From assembly GCA_018812525.1 (NCBI GenBank), contig JAHJDE010000184.1:1-32772 (forward strand): a stretch of DNA of 32,772 nt, written 5' to 3'. How positions within the stretch are numbered: the first letter of the stretch is position 1; the number at the start of each line of letters is the position of its first letter. The stretch is from Gammaproteobacteria bacterium. GTDB lineage: Bacteria; Pseudomonadota; Gammaproteobacteria; Chromatiales; Chromatiaceae. Positions 15,886 through 23,613 of the stretch are shown piece after piece. The position numbers and the translations under genes were made by a program. The notes beneath the pieces were generated by a model. It had not been told where the DNA came from. It searched no databases and saw nothing but the letters and a program-made list of their open reading frames with translations.

Positions 15886-18372
15886 ATGTTTGTAACTTCG
15901 TTCTACTCATACAAAGGGGGTGTCGGGCGCACCGCCTGCCTTTTGAATACGGCTTGGCTGATGGCCCTTCGGGGGCGGAAGGTGATGATGCTCGATCTTG
16001 ATCTGGAGGCACCGGGTCTTTCTTCCGCGCATCTCAAGTCTTCTGGCGTTACTTTTGAGCCCTGTCCTCCTTCAAAAGGTTTCTGTGAACTTGTCTATGA
16101 TGCGACTCGGCACAATGGCTTTCCCCGGGGTTGGAACAGTACCTATATGCTTGAAGACCTTGGGCCGGATGGGCGAATGGGGTTGATGTCGGCTGGAGAA
16201 AAGGGGGCGAAATGGTATGAGCAGTTTATTCAGTCCTTTTCTTGGCGTGAGTTTTACTCCGGCAGCAGAGGCGATCTCTTCATGGAGGCGCTCCTCCGCG
16301 GATTTCATGCCCTAGGTTACGAGTATCTATTTATCGACGCCCGCACTGGTCATACTGATGTGGCCGATATTACGACGGTTCAACTTCCTGATCTCGTGGT
16401 TTTTGTTACGAACCTAACTGATCAGTCCGTGGATGGCATAGCCTCCCGAATCCGGACGGTTAATGAAAACAACAATATCTGCATCTCCGATCAGGGTTGC
16501 CCCAGTAGAAAGGCTGGCTTTGAAAAAGTACCTATCCAGAAACTTGTGGTTGCATCTCCCCTGCCGCGAGGAGAGCTTTCCTTGCGGCAGAGCATGGTTG
16601 AAAAGGCCAATGATAAGTTGGGCACAGAGGCGCGTATCGATGTTCAGGTTGACTATCTTGACTTGCTGGCCTTGGGGGAAAGGAACCAAATCGTTTTCCA
16701 ACAAATGAATCCCAAGCACCTTGAGGCCAATGATTTTTTCTCTGGCGTTTGTCGGCCATATCAGAGACTGGCCGATGAGATTTCACGTCGTAACCCAGGT
16801 GACCCAGAGAATCCGATCCATGATGGCAGCAATCTGATTGAGTTTGGACTTTGGCGTTTGGCTATGGCCCATCACATAGAAGCTATTGGACAGGTCGAAA
16901 AGGCGACACCGGACCGATTCATGAGCAACCCTGCGTATATTGCGGCTTCACTAGAGAAGATCCGTGCGCATCTTGAGGCCCTTAGTCCTGGTGAGGACAT
17001 GGGGGAACTTGAGGGACTTCAGGATTTGATCAAGGATGCCTCGCGGGATCAGCAGATCGACAATGCACGTTTGTGGCTGGCATTGTCTTGGCCCTTCATT
17101 CTGCTGAACCAATTCAAGGAGGCTGCGGAAACTGCGGGCAAGGCCGGCGATTTGGCCAAGGAATTGTTGGGCAAAGATGATCGTTGTGACCATGACCTCC
17201 TCGACCTTCAGGCCTTGGCCGCCCTCAGAGAGGGTTACGCTTATACCCTTTGCAGCGATTGGGAAAAGGCAAGGGAAAGGACGAACTATGCGCGAGAGTG
17301 CTACGAGAAGTTGGCGGCACGGCCACTGCTGCATGGTCTTTCTTTAACGCAATTGGCGCGCATCGAGTTGGTACTCGGAAACATGGACGAGGCGGCGCGT
17401 TGGCTGAGCGAAGCTGCCACTCGCTTCATTTCGGAAGGCGGCGAAGAATCCCCAGCTCCTCGTATCAATAGCAAACATGTCCAGGCCGATTATTTCCATG
17501 CTCTGGGGTTAATGCATTACGAACGCGGCAAGGGCAAAGAGGCCGCCGATGCTTTAGAAAAAGCACAATCGCTTTACTCCAAGGTGAATGACGATGTAGG
17601 GGAATTGGATCTTTTTGTTCTTCGTGTCTCACTGGCGATGCTTAGTCACCAAGATGTGGAATCGAAGATAAAAAAGGCGCGTGAGCTGCGGATTCCTGCG
17701 AGCGCGGGACGTCTAAACTTAAGAACGCTCGCTAACAAAGCACAGGGGCTGTCATCCAAAGACTTCGGGCAATTATTGGGAATCGTTGAATCGAACAATG
17801 AGCCAAATATTTTCAATGACGATGTAATCAACAGTGATATTAGAAAATATGACCCAGCCTATCCAGAGCTTGTGAGGCTGGATTACATTCGTCATCTTAT
17901 GACCGTTCCTAGCCTTACTGAGGGGCAAATCGGCGAGGCACGTACTTGGCTGGACTCCTGGCGCGGCGACTCAAATCCAACTGATCAACCCGGCATCCGA
18001 TACGAAATTGACCATCAGTTGCGGCTAACGAGGAGCATGTTTGAGCTGGCTTATGGTAACGGCGCCGATCAGACTGCTATAAGTGAATTGATTCAGTATT
18101 CCAGCGATATGGAGACAGAAGGTTATAGTTTACGTCGGGTACAGACGCTGCTCGCGCTGGCATTCATGGACCACGAGAATCAGACACAACCACTGTTGGG
18201 GGCTCTAGAAGGCCCCAACGCGGTTATTCAGAAATCCAGTGAGTGGAACTGGCTTCTTCCGCTTGCCTTTGTGTTTGTTAGCAAGAATCAGAAATTGAAG
18301 GATGCTTGTGATTCCTTTCGTGCTCGTCTAACCCCTTTCTTACCACAGAGCGCCGACGCAAGTGCATCTTGA
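15886..18372 (+). CDS. KGGVGR-type ParA/MinD-like ATPase with long helical (TPR-like) C-terminal region
   Basis: 828 aa from ATG 15886. The first ~280 residues form a SIMIBI-class P-loop ATPase: FYSYKGGVGRTA at residues 6–17 is the deviant Walker A with the signature Lys10, LDLDLEAPGLSS follows near 37–48, and YLFIDARTGHTD is the Walker B-like strand. From about 330 to the end there are many amphipathic helical pairs with TPR-like spacing (for example ALGLMHYERGKGKEAADALEKAQ). KGGVGR variants are found in large multi-domain ATPases of bacterial signalling or conflict-type loci (family knowledge from memory). It may act as an ATP-dependent scaffold or sensor for the neighbouring enzymes (inference). 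Its stop overlaps the PqqD-like GTG start by 11 bases. Confidence 0.8.
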   Translation: MFVTSFYSYKGGVGRTACLLNTAWLMALRGRKVMMLDLDLEAPGLSSAHLKSSGVTFEPCPPSKGFCELVYDATRHNGFPRGWNSTYMLEDLGPDGRMGLMSAGEKGAKWYEQFIQSFSWREFYSGSRGDLFMEALLRGFHALGYEYLFIDARTGHTDVADITTVQLPDLVVFVTNLTDQSVDGIASRIRTVNENNNICISDQGCPSRKAGFEKVPIQKLVVASPLPRGELSLRQSMVEKANDKLGTEARIDVQVDYLDLLALGERNQIVFQQMNPKHLEANDFFSGVCRPYQRLADEISRRNPGDPENPIHDGSNLIEFGLWRLAMAHHIEAIGQVEKATPDRFMSNPAYIAASLEKIRAHLEALSPGEDMGELEGLQDLIKDASRDQQIDNARLWLALSWPFILLNQFKEAAETAGKAGDLAKELLGKDDRCDHDLLDLQALAALREGYAYTLCSDWEKARERTNYARECYEKLAARPLLHGLSLTQLARIELVLGNMDEAARWLSEAATRFISEGGEESPAPRINSKHVQADYFHALGLMHYERGKGKEAADALEKAQSLYSKVNDDVGELDLFVLRVSLAMLSHQDVESKIKKARELRIPASAGRLNLRTLANKAQGLSSKDFGQLLGIVESNNEPNIFNDDVINSDIRKYDPAYPELVRLDYIRHLMTVPSLTEGQIGEARTWLDSWRGDSNPTDQPGIRYEIDHQLRLTRSMFELAYGNGADQTAISELIQYSSDMETEGYSLRRVQTLLALAFMDHENQTQPLLGALEGPNAVIQKSSEWNWLLPLAFVFVSKNQKLKDACDSFRARLTPFLPQSADASAS

Positions 18373-18622
18373 TCTACCGGGTGGACGTCTTGAGCGTAGC
18401 GCTGATGGCCATGCCTTTCTGTTCGAGGAGCGGTATGGCTTCATCTATCTGCTCAATGAGGTCGGTGAGTTTGTGACCCAAGAGCTGATGAATGCTGACC
18501 GATCCGAAGAAGAGTTGGTCGGCGCCATTAAACAGCGTTTCGAGGTGCAAGGCGGGAGCGATCCTATTGAAGATCTGAAGCAATTTCTCTCAAAGCTGCG
18601 CAGCTATGGCCTGCTGACGTGA
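18362..18622 (+). CDS. PqqD-like RiPP recognition element protein
   Basis: 86 aa with GTG start at 18362, overlapping the ATPase end. The fold pattern is β-rich at the start (residues 1–30), then YLLNEVGEFVTQELMNADRS, a run EEELVGAIKQRFEV and PIEDLKQFLSKLRSYGLL. This matches PqqD-family proteins (L-L-N-x-x-G-x-x-I-x-x-L-x-x-G-x-x-x-x-E-I...F-L-x-x-L-x-x-x-G-L-L). Such proteins are winged-helix peptide chaperones that bind the leader of a ribosomal peptide precursor and present it to tailoring enzymes. Direct translational coupling (GTGA) with the ATP-grasp gene supports their working together. Its presence implies a peptide substrate, for which the 66-aa product encoded at 19673 is the obvious candidate. 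Confidence 0.82.
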   Translation: MHLDLPGGRLERSADGHAFLFEERYGFIYLLNEVGEFVTQELMNADRSEEELVGAIKQRFEVQGGSDPIEDLKQFLSKLRSYGLLT

Positions 18623-19680
18623 ATGCCGAAGTAAATCAGCACGGAAATCCGGTTATTGCGGTTAGTGGCCTGCACGCGGTTGATAACCCCTCTCCTGGCG
18701 TCTCCGTGGCAAGGTGCCTCAAAAAGGCGGGGTACCCTGTTATAGGTCTTTGTTATGAACCCACGGATACTGGCGCATACATGGATGGTTTGTTCGATCG
18801 GGTTTATCGCATGCCCAAGCCGGAGCTAAATCCCGGAGGCTATCTGCGCCGGTTGGGCAGTATCTTTACCGAGACGAACGCGGGTTTCCTGATCCCGACA
18901 CTTGATCCCGAGGTGACCTTCTTCTCCCACCATTACTCAGGGTGCCAGGAGGCGGGTATTCGTTGCGTTGTCCCCTCGCCTGAAGTATTGCATCGGGTCG
19001 CTAAAAGCCATTTGGTTGCAATAGGTCGCGAATCAGGCTTCCGTGTTCCTCGCCTGTATGCTGTTACAACACAGAAAGAGGCGATAACGGCCGCTCAGGA
19101 AATCGGTTTACCCCTGATGATCAAAGGTGCCTTCTATGAGGCGCACAGAATCGAGTATCTCGATGAGATACCGCATTTTTTCCGCAAATTGACCCACCGA
19201 TGGGGCTTGCCTGTACTGCTGCAAGCTATTGTGACCGGCGTTGAGGCAGTCGTGGCTTGTCTGTGCGATCAGCCTGGCCGCCTTGCCCGAGCTGTTGGTA
19301 TGCGCAAGTTTGGGATGAGTGAGCAGGGGACGACATGGTGTGGCGTCACCTTCTACAATGAGCCGCTTTTCGATGCCTGTCGTGATCTGATGGACCGTCT
19401 GAAGTGGATAGGTCCCTGTGAGGTCGAGGTCAAAATTGATGAGCAATCGGGCATGTTGACACTTCTGGAGGTCAATACCCGCTTCCCCTCCTGGATCGGC
19501 ATTGTCCCGGAGCTGGGCAGCAACCTTCCGGATGATTTCATCCGAGTGATGGAAGGGAGAGATATTGGCCCCGATCCCGGTTTTAAAACGGGCGTCCTGA
19601 TGGTGCGTCAACACAATGACCGTGCCATTCCGCTTGCGCGCTTCATTGATTTGGCGTCTGGGGAGATGTCGGGTGGCTGA
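18619..19680 (+). CDS. ATP-grasp ligase
   Basis: 353 aa, GTG start overlapping the PqqD-like stop (GTGA). N-terminal pre-ATP-grasp Rossmann part (VIAVSGLHAVDN, GYPVIGLCYEP), then the ATP-grasp core with LPLMIKGAFYEAH near residue 170 (ATP-binding Lys) and LEVNTRFPSWIG near 283–294 (metal-binding Glu284 and Asn286, conserved Arg). The class resembles carbamoyl-phosphate synthase- or biotin carboxylase-like ligases, which activate a carboxylate as acyl-phosphate for attack by an amine, alcohol or thiol. With a PqqD-like protein next to it, a peptide-carboxylate ligation is likely (inference); it could add an amino acid or close a ring. The gene for the small candidate precursor starts 8 bases before its stop. 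Confidence 0.83.
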   Translation: MNAEVNQHGNPVIAVSGLHAVDNPSPGVSVARCLKKAGYPVIGLCYEPTDTGAYMDGLFDRVYRMPKPELNPGGYLRRLGSIFTETNAGFLIPTLDPEVTFFSHHYSGCQEAGIRCVVPSPEVLHRVAKSHLVAIGRESGFRVPRLYAVTTQKEAITAAQEIGLPLMIKGAFYEAHRIEYLDEIPHFFRKLTHRWGLPVLLQAIVTGVEAVVACLCDQPGRLARAVGMRKFGMSEQGTTWCGVTFYNEPLFDACRDLMDRLKWIGPCEVEVKIDEQSGMLTLLEVNTRFPSWIGIVPELGSNLPDDFIRVMEGRDIGPDPGFKTGVLMVRQHNDRAIPLARFIDLASGEMSGG

Positions 19681-19873
19681 TTCCAAGCCTATCTATTCCC
19701 CGCCGACGATTGAACGTATCGCGCCATTCTTTGCCACTTCGTCGGCAAAAATGCCTTCATTTTTTAATGCGCAACAGCCAAAAGCCAAACAGGGTTCTCC
19801 CTCTTCGTTCTCGGCGAACGATAAAACTCACCTGCCGACCCAGACTGATACTGAAAAAACGGGTAAGGGATAG
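19673..19873 (+). CDS. 66-aa candidate precursor peptide with YxPPxI leader-like motif
   Basis: GTG start 19673 has a strong GGGGAGA site 6 bases upstream and overlaps the ATP-grasp stop; its own stop TAG is directly followed by the decarboxylase ATG. Residues 8–22 read Y-S-P-P-T-I-E-R-I-A-P-F-F-A-T. This fits the Y-x-x-P-x-L/I-x3-G/A-x-F-x(2–3)-T pattern known for lasso-type leaders bound by PqqD-like RREs. The rest is Ser/Thr/Gln/Lys/Pro-rich and low in Gly and Cys (MPSFFNAQQPK..., ending KTGKG). There is no signal peptide or membrane segment. Location between ATP-grasp and decarboxylase genes fits a RiPP precursor. Which part would be the core is unclear. It is not a classical lasso core. 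Confidence 0.6.
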   Translation: MADSKPIYSPPTIERIAPFFATSSAKMPSFFNAQQPKAKQGSPSSFSANDKTHLPTQTDTEKTGKG

Positions 19874-21124
19874 ATGCGGTGGACCACCGCTTTTGATGCA
19901 TTGGGGTATGAAGCTGCCAGCCGCATTGCTGCCGCACAAGGCACCCCCTTCATCGTGATCGATGAGCGTTCTCTATGGGAACGATGGGAGGATCTGAGTA
20001 ACGCCCTTGCGGGGTCACGACTCTTTCTACCCTATAAATCCTGTCCTTTGTCGGCATTACGCGCCTATTTCCATCGTAAGGGAATGGGGGCGGAGGTGGC
20101 TTCTCATGTTGAATTACAAGCTGCGCTCACACAGGGGGTGATGGGGAGCAATATCCTGTTGAATCAGCCACTACGAGACGTTGAGGCCTTCCGCCTTGCG
20201 ATGAAGGTTGGGGCGATTCTGGTGGCCGATGGATTGGAAGATGTGGAAACCATATTGCGAGAGGCCAGCAACATAGATCAAATTCGAATGCTGTTGCGCA
20301 TCAACCCTCTCGGGGGGCAGGGGGCGGCCTGGACACGATTTGGAGTTTCATTGGATGATGAGGCGCTTGAGGCGATTCTTTATCGGGTCCGAAACGAGCC
20401 TAAGCTGGAAATGATCGGTGTCCATTGCCATCTGGGAACCAATCTGATTGATGCAAGCCTATATACCTCTGCGGTAAGTTGTCTCGCAGAGAGATGGGCA
20501 GAATTGGAACAAAGGTGTGGAAATACGTTGCGCGTGATGGATCTGGGTGGAGGATTTCCGACACCATCTTCCTGCCCAACATACCACCATCGGACCCAGT
20601 GGCGTCCTCTGTCGCCAGCCGAGATAATGAATAGTGTTCGGGACATACTCGATCGGAATCAACTTTCTTCGCGCGTGGAAACCTGGTTTGAACCTGGCCG
20701 GGTGTTGTTGGAGGAGGCCGGTGTCCTGGTTTCCCGCGTTCTCGATGTTCGAAATAGCCCCCTTGGTGCCCTGGTCACCTGTGATAGCGGAACCAATCAT
20801 GTGCCGACCGCCGCACATATCCGCCATCCGATAAGTCATCTAATCAACCCTTCAAATTATCCTGGCCAGGATAATGAATGCATTCTTTATGGTGCCTTGT
20901 GCATGCAATCAGATGTGCTGTCATCAAGCTGTATTTTTCCCGCTGATATTAAGCCAGGTGATTTAATAAAGATGGGTGCTGTTGGGGCTTATGACATTGC
21001 CTTCTCATTTCCCTTTATTCAAGGGCGTTGCCCGGTATTGATGCAGAAAATGGATGGTAGTGTCGAGATGATCCGTCGCAGAGAGGGGGTAGGCGATTTT
21101 GCGGCATTGGAATGGGGTCCGTGA
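19874..21124 (+). CDS. Fold-type III PLP-dependent decarboxylase (LysA/ornithine decarboxylase family)
   Basis: 416 aa, close to the usual length for diaminopimelate decarboxylases. Motifs in order: LFLPYKSCPLSAL with the PLP-binding Lys55, GMGAEVASHVELQAAL, GVHCHLGTNLID (His of the PLP ring), VMDLGGGFP (phosphate-binding glycines), FEPGR, then YGALCMQSDVL with the Cys of the C-terminal active-site half, and GAYDIAFSFPF. All catalytic landmarks appear intact. Substrate preference (DAP, ornithine, arginine, carboxynorspermidine or a peptide-linked amino acid) cannot be read. In this island it could make an amine that the ATP-grasp enzyme couples to the peptide, or decarboxylate a ligated residue (inference). 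ATG follows the small gene's TAG with no gap; AAGGGA provides a ribosome site. Confidence 0.85.
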   Translation: MRWTTAFDALGYEAASRIAAAQGTPFIVIDERSLWERWEDLSNALAGSRLFLPYKSCPLSALRAYFHRKGMGAEVASHVELQAALTQGVMGSNILLNQPLRDVEAFRLAMKVGAILVADGLEDVETILREASNIDQIRMLLRINPLGGQGAAWTRFGVSLDDEALEAILYRVRNEPKLEMIGVHCHLGTNLIDASLYTSAVSCLAERWAELEQRCGNTLRVMDLGGGFPTPSSCPTYHHRTQWRPLSPAEIMNSVRDILDRNQLSSRVETWFEPGRVLLEEAGVLVSRVLDVRNSPLGALVTCDSGTNHVPTAAHIRHPISHLINPSNYPGQDNECILYGALCMQSDVLSSSCIFPADIKPGDLIKMGAVGAYDIAFSFPFIQGRCPVLMQKMDGSVEMIRRREGVGDFAALEWGP

Positions 21125-22662
21125 GACACGCAATATTGTCCCATGTCCCTGCCGAGGCAAGGAGTTGGGTTGGGCAGCTATTGGCAAATGCAGATGAAGC
21201 ATCTTTAAAGCAATTCTTTCTATGGCACAGTTCGGAATCGTTACAAGGAATCTTTTCGTGGACCCCAAAGTGGGCGCCACCTGACTGGCGGGTCTTCATT
21301 CGACATGGCATTCCGGACTGGCCCCCAATTCTCCGTAATACCAATTGCTATCTTTCCTTGGCAGAGTTCAACACCCTTCGTGATATTGCAATCAGAGAAA
21401 TGGGGGACTCTGGCCCGGAAGAAGCGGCCTATCGCCTGTTTAGATTCGTAAATACTCACATCGAGTGGGGTCCTGTTTGGGGCTCATCCACGCCAACTGA
21501 GATATTAGCCAGGCGGCGGGGTGGATCATTGCATCTCGCCCAGGTTCTTGCTGCCCTGCTTCGCGCATTGTTTATTCCCGTTCGATTGGTCGAAGAAATA
21601 GCGTTGGCACCCGATGTTTGGAGAGAGCAAGCCCGTAATTCGTGGCATGGCATCCATCCCGTTGCCTGCGAATGGATGGGCGATGATGTTTTTTATCACC
21701 CTTTTTGCGAGGCTAGAATTGGTGCGACATGGGTGCCGATTGACCCTCAGCGGGGTCAGTTCGGTATCCGCGAATTTCAACAACATCTGCGCGTCCCCCA
21801 ATTGCTGAAGATTATAATTAGAACATGGGAAGACTATGGGCAAGGGATAGCAAGGACTCGGCGATATACCTTGGCGCCATTAGTGAAAGAACCGACTCCC
21901 CAAGGTCTTTCATTTAAACGCAACTTGCAATCTATCAACCTATTGTTGGGGCAGGAGATCGAGCGTGGTGGTGTAATATTTGATACACAGAAAGGCTTAT
22001 TGAGGAAGATTGAGGCAGAGGCCAGGGATCTATGGCTCAATGGGGGGGGGAATAGTCCATGCTTTTTATATACAGGGCAAGATTATGATCCAACTGTACA
22101 TCTTTTCTTCCAAGCCAGTATCCATGAACGACTGTATTTTGTTAATCCGTCCGACGACATCCTCCCTGTTACGGGGCAAACATGGATATTAACCGGTAGT
22201 GCCATATCTAGATTGACGAAGGAGGCGTATTGGATGTCAATAAAATCCGGTGCAAGGATTGCCGTTTTCTATGATTCATGGGGAGATGGCGAGGCCTGGA
22301 TAAATCATATACTTGAGCATATCGGCGGTTCCTTGGGGGACTGGATTATTCCTCCAAGGAAGTCGCTGGAGTTCACAGCGGTAACAGGTTATGGTCGGCT
22401 AAAGCGAGGTTGCCTGGTCCCATCCCAGTTGGATTTACGGCTAAGCCGCTCTCTTCGTGGCCTGCATGGTTGTGATGGGAAGGTGGTTGTTCATGCAAGC
22501 GGAGAGGGGCGAGAAGACCTGGTGGCTTGTACCCTGCCGGTTGGGAAAGGAAGGCTTACGCTAGCACCGATTGTAATTCCATCCCGTGCCGATCCCTATT
22601 CGGTCAGCGCCACTGCCGGTTGTCATCGGAGATTGCTTGGAGCCCTGCTTGGAATGGATTGA
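21112..22662 (+). CDS. Transglutaminase-like superfamily protein with Ser at the catalytic Cys position
   Basis: 516 aa. Residues about 90–215 match the transglutaminase-like (papain-like) core: RRRGGSLHLAQVLAALLRALFIPVRLV aligns with the R-G-x-C-x-x-x-A-x-x-x-x-x-L-L-R-x-x-G-I-P-A-R family segment, putting Ser139 where Cys is expected. HPFCEARIGATWVPIDP supplies His196 and Asp211. The remaining ~300 residues are unrecognised; part of it (VIFDTQKGLL..., VAVFYDSWGDG) hints at an additional α/β domain. Loss of the nucleophile would make it non-hydrolytic, or it may use Ser. In lasso systems the leader peptidase B2 has this fold. ATG 21112 is used; GTG 21121 (GTGA overlap) is equally possible. 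Confidence 0.65.
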   Translation: MGSVRHAILSHVPAEARSWVGQLLANADEASLKQFFLWHSSESLQGIFSWTPKWAPPDWRVFIRHGIPDWPPILRNTNCYLSLAEFNTLRDIAIREMGDSGPEEAAYRLFRFVNTHIEWGPVWGSSTPTEILARRRGGSLHLAQVLAALLRALFIPVRLVEEIALAPDVWREQARNSWHGIHPVACEWMGDDVFYHPFCEARIGATWVPIDPQRGQFGIREFQQHLRVPQLLKIIIRTWEDYGQGIARTRRYTLAPLVKEPTPQGLSFKRNLQSINLLLGQEIERGGVIFDTQKGLLRKIEAEARDLWLNGGGNSPCFLYTGQDYDPTVHLFFQASIHERLYFVNPSDDILPVTGQTWILTGSAISRLTKEAYWMSIKSGARIAVFYDSWGDGEAWINHILEHIGGSLGDWIIPPRKSLEFTAVTGYGRLKRGCLVPSQLDLRLSRSLRGLHGCDGKVVVHASGEGREDLVACTLPVGKGRLTLAPIVIPSRADPYSVSATAGCHRRLLGALLGMD

Positions 22663-22699
22663 GGGGTGGCTGAGTTCCCCCATTGGTCCGGCAGAATAT

Positions 22700-23437
22700 T
22701 CAAATTTCAACGAATTTCAGATTTTGAGGGTTGATCTCTGAATTACTGGCCAGGATTTTATTGTTCACCTCTGCAACATAAACAACGTCCTGAAAGTATG
22801 CTGCTTCCGCCTCCCTATGAATTCTTTGCATTTCCTTTATTAAAGCGGAACTGCCCCGATTGCCTGATACACCGAAATTGCAATTGGCAAGTCCTAACTG
22901 GACCTTTAATCTGCCTCTTGGATCATTATTAGTGGCATCAAGTGCTTTCTGATAGTAAGCCTTCCCATCTGAATACTGCTCTTCCCTAAAATAGAAATAT
23001 CCAACTTTCTCTGGATAACAACGCTCTACCATTGCTTTTGATGGAATTTGATCGGCCGCATTTCTATTATCCAGTTCGATCAATCGAGGCATCTCATGCA
23101 GGATCTCTCGCGCCAAATCGAATCGCTTAAATTCGAACGCCACCGCGTAGGCATCAGGAATCAGCATCATGGCCTCTCCGGTAAATGAGGCCGAAGCAGA
23201 AAACATCACACGAGCACGGGATTTCCATGTTAGGCCGCGTGCATAGTAGTTATTTTTATCACTTGCAATTTCTTTGGCTTGCCGGAATGCTGCTAACATT
23301 GCGTATCGGCAAATCTCCCCATTTTCTGCGCTCAGTCCATAAGGGCGTTTGTTTTGCCATAGCTCTTCTGTTAGCGCTAATAATTTCTTATCTTCTCTAT
23401 TAACGTAGAATCTACGGATTTTATCGAGCTCACACAT
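22700..23437 (-). CDS. TPR-like helical protein, unknown function
   Basis: 245 aa on the opposite strand, converging on the transglutaminase-like gene with a 37-base gap. The pattern is all-helical with TPR-like pairs, for example VGYFYFREEQYSDGKAYYQKALDATNNDPRGRLKVQLG. No catalytic motif, signal peptide or TM segment. The start ATG 23437 has an excellent site, AAGGAGA, 7 bases upstream. It is clearly more AT-rich than smc and belongs compositionally to the island. TPR proteins like this often serve as adaptors or regulators; being the only gene in reverse orientation, it may be an immunity, control or independent cargo gene. No function is assigned. Confidence 0.75.
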   Translation of the reverse strand: MCELDKIRRFYVNREDKKLLALTEELWQNKRPYGLSAENGEICRYAMLAAFRQAKEIASDKNNYYARGLTWKSRARVMFSASASFTGEAMMLIPDAYAVAFEFKRFDLAREILHEMPRLIELDNRNAADQIPSKAMVERCYPEKVGYFYFREEQYSDGKAYYQKALDATNNDPRGRLKVQLGLANCNFGVSGNRGSSALIKEMQRIHREAEAAYFQDVVYVAEVNNKILASNSEINPQNLKFVEI

Positions 23438-23613
23438 TTGTTTTCTCCTTCTGGAATATAAAATATGATGGAAAATCTGCTTCTAATCGTAGAGTGAATA
23501 CTTGATCGTCATTCACCTTAAATCTTTGCCCGAATTTATCACGGTTTGCGAAGAAAGCAACGCAACAGCAAAACCGATATGCGGCATAATGAAGCGCGTT
23601 GCAATGGCTGATG

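Larger units (their letters stand above)
11969..23613. mobile_element. Accessory island bracketed by duplicated smc 5' ends
   Basis: About 11.6 kb lies between the two 158-bp direct copies of the smc promoter and start. Its G+C is visibly lower than that of the flanking Mrp operon and smc–zipA–ligA genes, and the codons are more mixed. It contains nine plus-strand genes plus one convergent minus-strand gene. No integrase, transposase or tRNA end was found. The pattern of a broken 5' gene end at one border and the restored gene at the other is that of insertions that carry a replacement gene end. Mechanism is inference. Confidence 0.75.

Noticed and set aside
18362-22662. Calling the locus a classical lasso peptide cluster.
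   Set aside because: A PqqD-like protein, a transglutaminase-fold protein and a lasso-like leader are present, but the asparagine-synthetase-like cyclase is missing, the peptidase Cys is Ser and the core lacks the ring pattern.
23494-23516. Dyad GTGAAT-N11-ATTCAC between the TPR-like gene and smc, a possible operator.
   Set aside because: A 6-bp imperfectly placed dyad is expected by chance in AT-rich DNA, and no regulator or second copy was seen.
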